A DNA stretch of 7,499 nucleotides, taken from positions 1-7,499 of the forward strand of contig CAYYTU010000114.1 in assembly GCA_964474655.1 (NCBI GenBank), read 5' to 3'. Each line of letters opens with the position of its first letter. Position 1 is the stretch's first letter. The notes beneath the pieces were generated by a model that saw only the letters and a list, made by a program, of their open reading frames with translations, was not told where the DNA came from and made no database searches. The position numbers and the translations under genes are program-made. The DNA comes from CAYYTU01 sp964474655. Its GTDB lineage: Bacteria; Chloroflexota; Anaerolineae; B4-G1. Positions 5,795 to 7,499 of the stretch are shown piece by piece.

Positions 5795-7099
5795 ATGGAT
5801 CCGGTCACCGTCGGCATTCTGGGCATCCTGATCCTGATCTTCCTCTTCGTGATCGAGGTCCCCGTGGCCTTCGCCATGATCATGGTGGGCATTGCCGGGT
5901 TCGGCTACCTGGTCTCCCCGTACGCCGCCCTGGACATGCTCGCCATGGACCTGTTCGAGAACTTCTCGAGCTACAACCTGACCGTCATCCCCATGTTCGT
6001 GTTCATGGGGTGCCTGGCCTTCGAGATCGGCATGAGCCGAAGCCTGTTCGACGCGAGTCACGCCCTGTTCGGGAAGGTCCGGGGAGGGCTGGCCATGGCC
6101 ACCATCCTTGCCTGCGCCGGTTTTGCGGCCATCTGCGGCTCCACCAACGCCACCGCCGCCGCCATGGGCGCCGTCTCCCTCCCCCACATGAAGCGCTACG
6201 GATACAACGACTCCCTGGCCACCGGTTCCGTGGCCGCGGCCGGAAGCCTGGGCATCCTCATCCCCCCGAGCGCGCTGCTGATCGTCTTCGGCATCATCAC
6301 TGAGGAGTCCATCGGCAAGCTCTTCATCGCGGGCATTCTCCCCGGCCTCCTCCTGGCCGTACTCTTCATCCTGACCATCGCGCTCCTCTGTGCCCGCAAC
6401 CCCGCCCTCGCGCCCACCGGGGAGCCCACGACGATGCGCCAGAAGTCCCGGGCGATCCTGGCGACCGCCGAGGTGCTGGTCCTCTTTTTCCTCGTCCTAG
6501 GAGGCCTCTTCACAGGATGGTTCAGCCCTACCCAGGCTGGCGGCGCCGGCGCCGCCGGGGTCCTGATCCTGGGCCTGCTCCGAAGAAAACTGACCTTGAA
6601 GGCCTTCCTCTCCGCGGGCAAGGATACCCTCCTCATTACCTGCATGGTCATGTTCATCGTCGCGGGGGCCATGGTTTTCGGGCACTTCATCGCGGTCACC
6701 GAGATCCCCTTCCGCCTCTCCGACTGGGTGAGCGACCTCGACCTACCGCCCATGGTGATCATGGCTATCATCGTCCTCGTCCACCTCATCGGCGGCTGCT
6801 TCATGGACGGCTTCGCCCTCATCGTCCTCACCGTTCCCATCCTGCTTCCGCTGATCCACAGCCTCGGCATCGACATCTACTGGTTCGGCATCATCATCGT
6901 CCTCATCGTGGAGATGGGGACCATCACCCCGCCCGTGGGCGTGAATGTCTACGTCATCAAGGGAGTGGCCGGCGACGTGCCTCTCGAGACCATCTTCAAG
7001 GGCATCTTCCCCTTTCTCCTGGCCCTGATCGTCGGTGTTGCCATCCTGATGGTATTTCCTCAGATCGCCACGTTCCTGCCCTCCTTCACCTCGTACTGA
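5795..7099 (+). CDS. dctM: TRAP transporter large permease subunit (DctM family)
   Basis: A 434-residue polytopic inner-membrane protein, the Na+/H+-coupled transport subunit of the TRAP system. It is hydrophobic throughout, as expected for about 12 membrane helices plus two re-entrant hairpins. Family signatures are in order: IPMFVFMG (65-72), GSTNATAAAMGAVSLPHMKRYGY (115-137), GSLGILIPPSALLIVFGIITEESIGKLFIAGILPG (150-184), WFSPTQAGG (242-250) and GTITPPVGVNVYVIKG (375-390). The two IPP/TPP segments are the repeated motifs of the ion-transporter superfamily inverted repeat. The ATG at 5795 directly follows the dctQ stop (5792-5794) and is preceded by GGAGG (5785-5789) inside dctQ, so the two are translationally coupled. 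It is full length and is the last gene of the operon. Confidence 0.95.
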   Translation: MDPVTVGILGILILIFLFVIEVPVAFAMIMVGIAGFGYLVSPYAALDMLAMDLFENFSSYNLTVIPMFVFMGCLAFEIGMSRSLFDASHALFGKVRGGLAMATILACAGFAAICGSTNATAAAMGAVSLPHMKRYGYNDSLATGSVAAAGSLGILIPPSALLIVFGIITEESIGKLFIAGILPGLLLAVLFILTIALLCARNPALAPTGEPTTMRQKSRAILATAEVLVLFFLVLGGLFTGWFSPTQAGGAGAAGVLILGLLRRKLTLKAFLSAGKDTLLITCMVMFIVAGAMVFGHFIAVTEIPFRLSDWVSDLDLPPMVIMAIIVLVHLIGGCFMDGFALIVLTVPILLPLIHSLGIDIYWFGIIIVLIVEMGTITPPVGVNVYVIKGVAGDVPLETIFKGIFPFLLALIVGVAILMVFPQIATFLPSFTSY

Positions 7100-7104
7100 G
7101 TTCA

Positions 7105-7124
7105 GCCCCGTTATCGGGCGGGGC
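7105..7124 (+). terminator. Weak hairpin just after dctM, possible operon 3' end
   Basis: GCCCCG (7105-7110) pairs with CGGGGC (7119-7124) around an 8-nt loop, starting 6 nt after the dctM stop. No T-run follows (AATACC), so it is a poor intrinsic terminator and may mainly protect the 3' end. A second stem, GGTTCGGG (7145-7152) with CCCGAGCC (7156-7163), one G-T wobble and a 3-nt loop, lies just downstream, also without a T-run. Confidence 0.35.
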
Positions 7125-7207
7125 AATACCAACATTGCACACTGGGTTCGGGTTGCCCGAGCCGATCAGCGCATCAGACCCGGCAGGAACAGCCAGACAT
7201 TGGAAGC

Positions 7208-7249
7208 AAAAAGGCCGAGTACCCATGACTCTCCTCAGGGTGCTCGGCC
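7208..7249 (-). terminator. Rho-independent terminator for the minus-strand gene entering from the right
   Basis: Left arm 7213-7224 (GGCCGAGTACCC) and right arm 7238-7249 (GGGTGCTCGGCC) form a 12-bp stem with one G-T wobble and a 13-nt loop. The AAAAA at 7208-7212 becomes a TTTTT tract right after the stem when read on the minus strand: the canonical intrinsic terminator arrangement. It lies about 175 nt beyond the minus-strand stop at 7426. On the plus strand the following sequence is only weakly T-rich (CTCGATCTTGT), so it might also slow operon transcripts, less efficiently. Confidence 0.75.
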
Positions 7250-7307
7250 CTCGATCTTGTGACGAAATGTGGCATCCAGGGTTTAGAACCGGCTCTATTG
7301 CTTCTAC

Positions 7308-7363
7308 AGCTAGAACTTGTCCCAAAGGTACGTGATCACGTCATCGCTACCGGTATTCTAGCT
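7308..7363. repeat. Nested dyad: 12-bp palindrome centred inside an 8-bp inverted repeat
   Basis: ACGTGATCACGT (7330-7341) is a perfect 12-bp palindrome. AGCTAGAA (7308-7315) and TTCTAGCT (7356-7363) are perfect inverted repeats whose midpoint (7335.5) coincides exactly with that of the palindrome. The bases between the two levels do not pair. It could be a protein-binding or recombination site, or an RNA with a stem, an internal loop and a self-complementary tip; function unknown. Confidence 0.45.
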
Positions 7364-7425
7364 TCATCATCACTAGCGTGTGAAGAGGCTGGATGGCGCC
7401 GGCATGATCGCCCCTTGTCCGGCCC

Positions 7426-7499
7426 TCACCCCTCGAGGGTTTTGACCTTGAGGACCATCTCCGGGGAGACGGAGCGCTTTTGGTCGAACATGGCGTAGG
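7426..7499 (-). CDS. C-terminal end of an unidentified gene (runs off the right edge)
   Basis: On the minus strand, 23 codons run from the right edge to a TGA at 7428-7426. The peptide begins YAMFDQKRS and ends SPEMVLKVKTLEG. I do not recognise the family from so short a tail. The coding call rests on codon use: 21 of 23 codons end in G or C, matching the real genes here, whereas the adjacent non-coding DNA shows no such bias. The intrinsic terminator at 7208-7249 in the same orientation supports a real transcript ending here. It is convergent with the TRAP operon and so not part of it. Confidence 0.6.
   Translation of the reverse strand, partial: YAMFDQKRSVSPEMVLKVKTLEG

Larger units (their letters stand above)
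7100..7425. other. Convergent intergenic region of lower GC, no supported gene
   Basis: About 325 nt between the dctM stop and the stop of the minus-strand gene. Base composition drops visibly from the flanking genes, and third-position bias disappears in every frame from 7125 to about 7400. It holds hairpins at 7105-7124 and 7145-7163, the minus-strand terminator at 7208-7249, and a nested dyad centred at 7335/7336. I see no tRNA, no recognisable transposase remnant and no CRISPR repeats. Confidence 0.6.

Noticed and set aside
7086..7325. Possible small minus-strand gene after dctM
   Set aside because: It runs through the minus-strand terminator and into the dctM 3' end; codon usage is random and nothing is recognisable.
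7430..7439. CCCTCGAGGG palindrome followed by TTTT on the plus strand, terminator-like
   Set aside because: It has no loop, lies inside the coding end of the right-edge gene, and the T-run is short.
7259..7498. Possible small plus-strand gene from the GTG at 7259
   Set aside because: No third-position bias, no motif, and it overlaps the supported minus-strand gene end at 7426-7499.
1..7499. CRISPR arrays, tRNA/rRNA genes, insertion sequences, phage or defence genes
   Set aside because: I looked on both strands and found no regularly spaced direct repeats, tRNA-like folds, transposase motifs or defence-gene domains.

Overview
The window is GC-rich, almost entirely coding DNA from a Gram-negative bacterium. 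A secreted solute-binding protein with a Sec signal peptide and a complete three-part TRAP transporter imply a periplasm. GC-rich third codon positions and the gene styles suggest a Desulfobacterota/Deltaproteobacteria-like or similar environmental lineage, but taxonomy cannot be fixed from sequence reading alone.

Layout. At the left edge (1-147, minus strand) is the first 49 codons of a response-regulator receiver domain. A divergent intergenic region (148-306) follows, with promoter-like elements for both directions and a small palindrome lying inside the rightward promoter. Seven plus-strand genes then run from 307 to 7099 with short gaps and form a probable operon: (1) an XRE-type HTH regulator with a C-terminal cupin domain; (2) an acyl-CoA synthetase of the AMP-forming (ANL) superfamily; (3, 4) the large and small subunits of a split aconitase X (AcnX) dehydratase, overlapping by 4 nt; (5-7) a TRAP transporter: periplasmic receptor DctP, small membrane subunit DctQ and large permease DctM. 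After dctM there is about 325 nt of lower-GC non-coding DNA (7100-7425). It holds several hairpins, one of them a convincing intrinsic terminator for the minus strand, and a nested dyad. At the right edge a minus-strand gene ends at 7426 (last 23 codons visible), convergent with the operon.

How the genes may work together (inference). DctPQM imports a small carboxylate by the Na+/H+-driven TRAP mechanism. The ligase could activate it, or a downstream product, as a CoA thioester. The AcnX heterodimer would dehydrate a hydroxy-acid intermediate. The cupin half of the regulator could sense the substrate or a pathway intermediate. The partner genes expected for the two known AcnX pathways are absent: no pyrroline-carboxylate reductase or proline-racemase-like gene (cis-3-hydroxyproline catabolism) and no UbiD-type decarboxylase (modified mevalonate pathway). 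The AcnX large subunit also departs from the family pattern at positions expected to hold Fe-S cysteines. The cluster is therefore a candidate for an uncharacterised carboxylate-catabolism pathway built on an atypical AcnX, and is the most interesting thing in the window.
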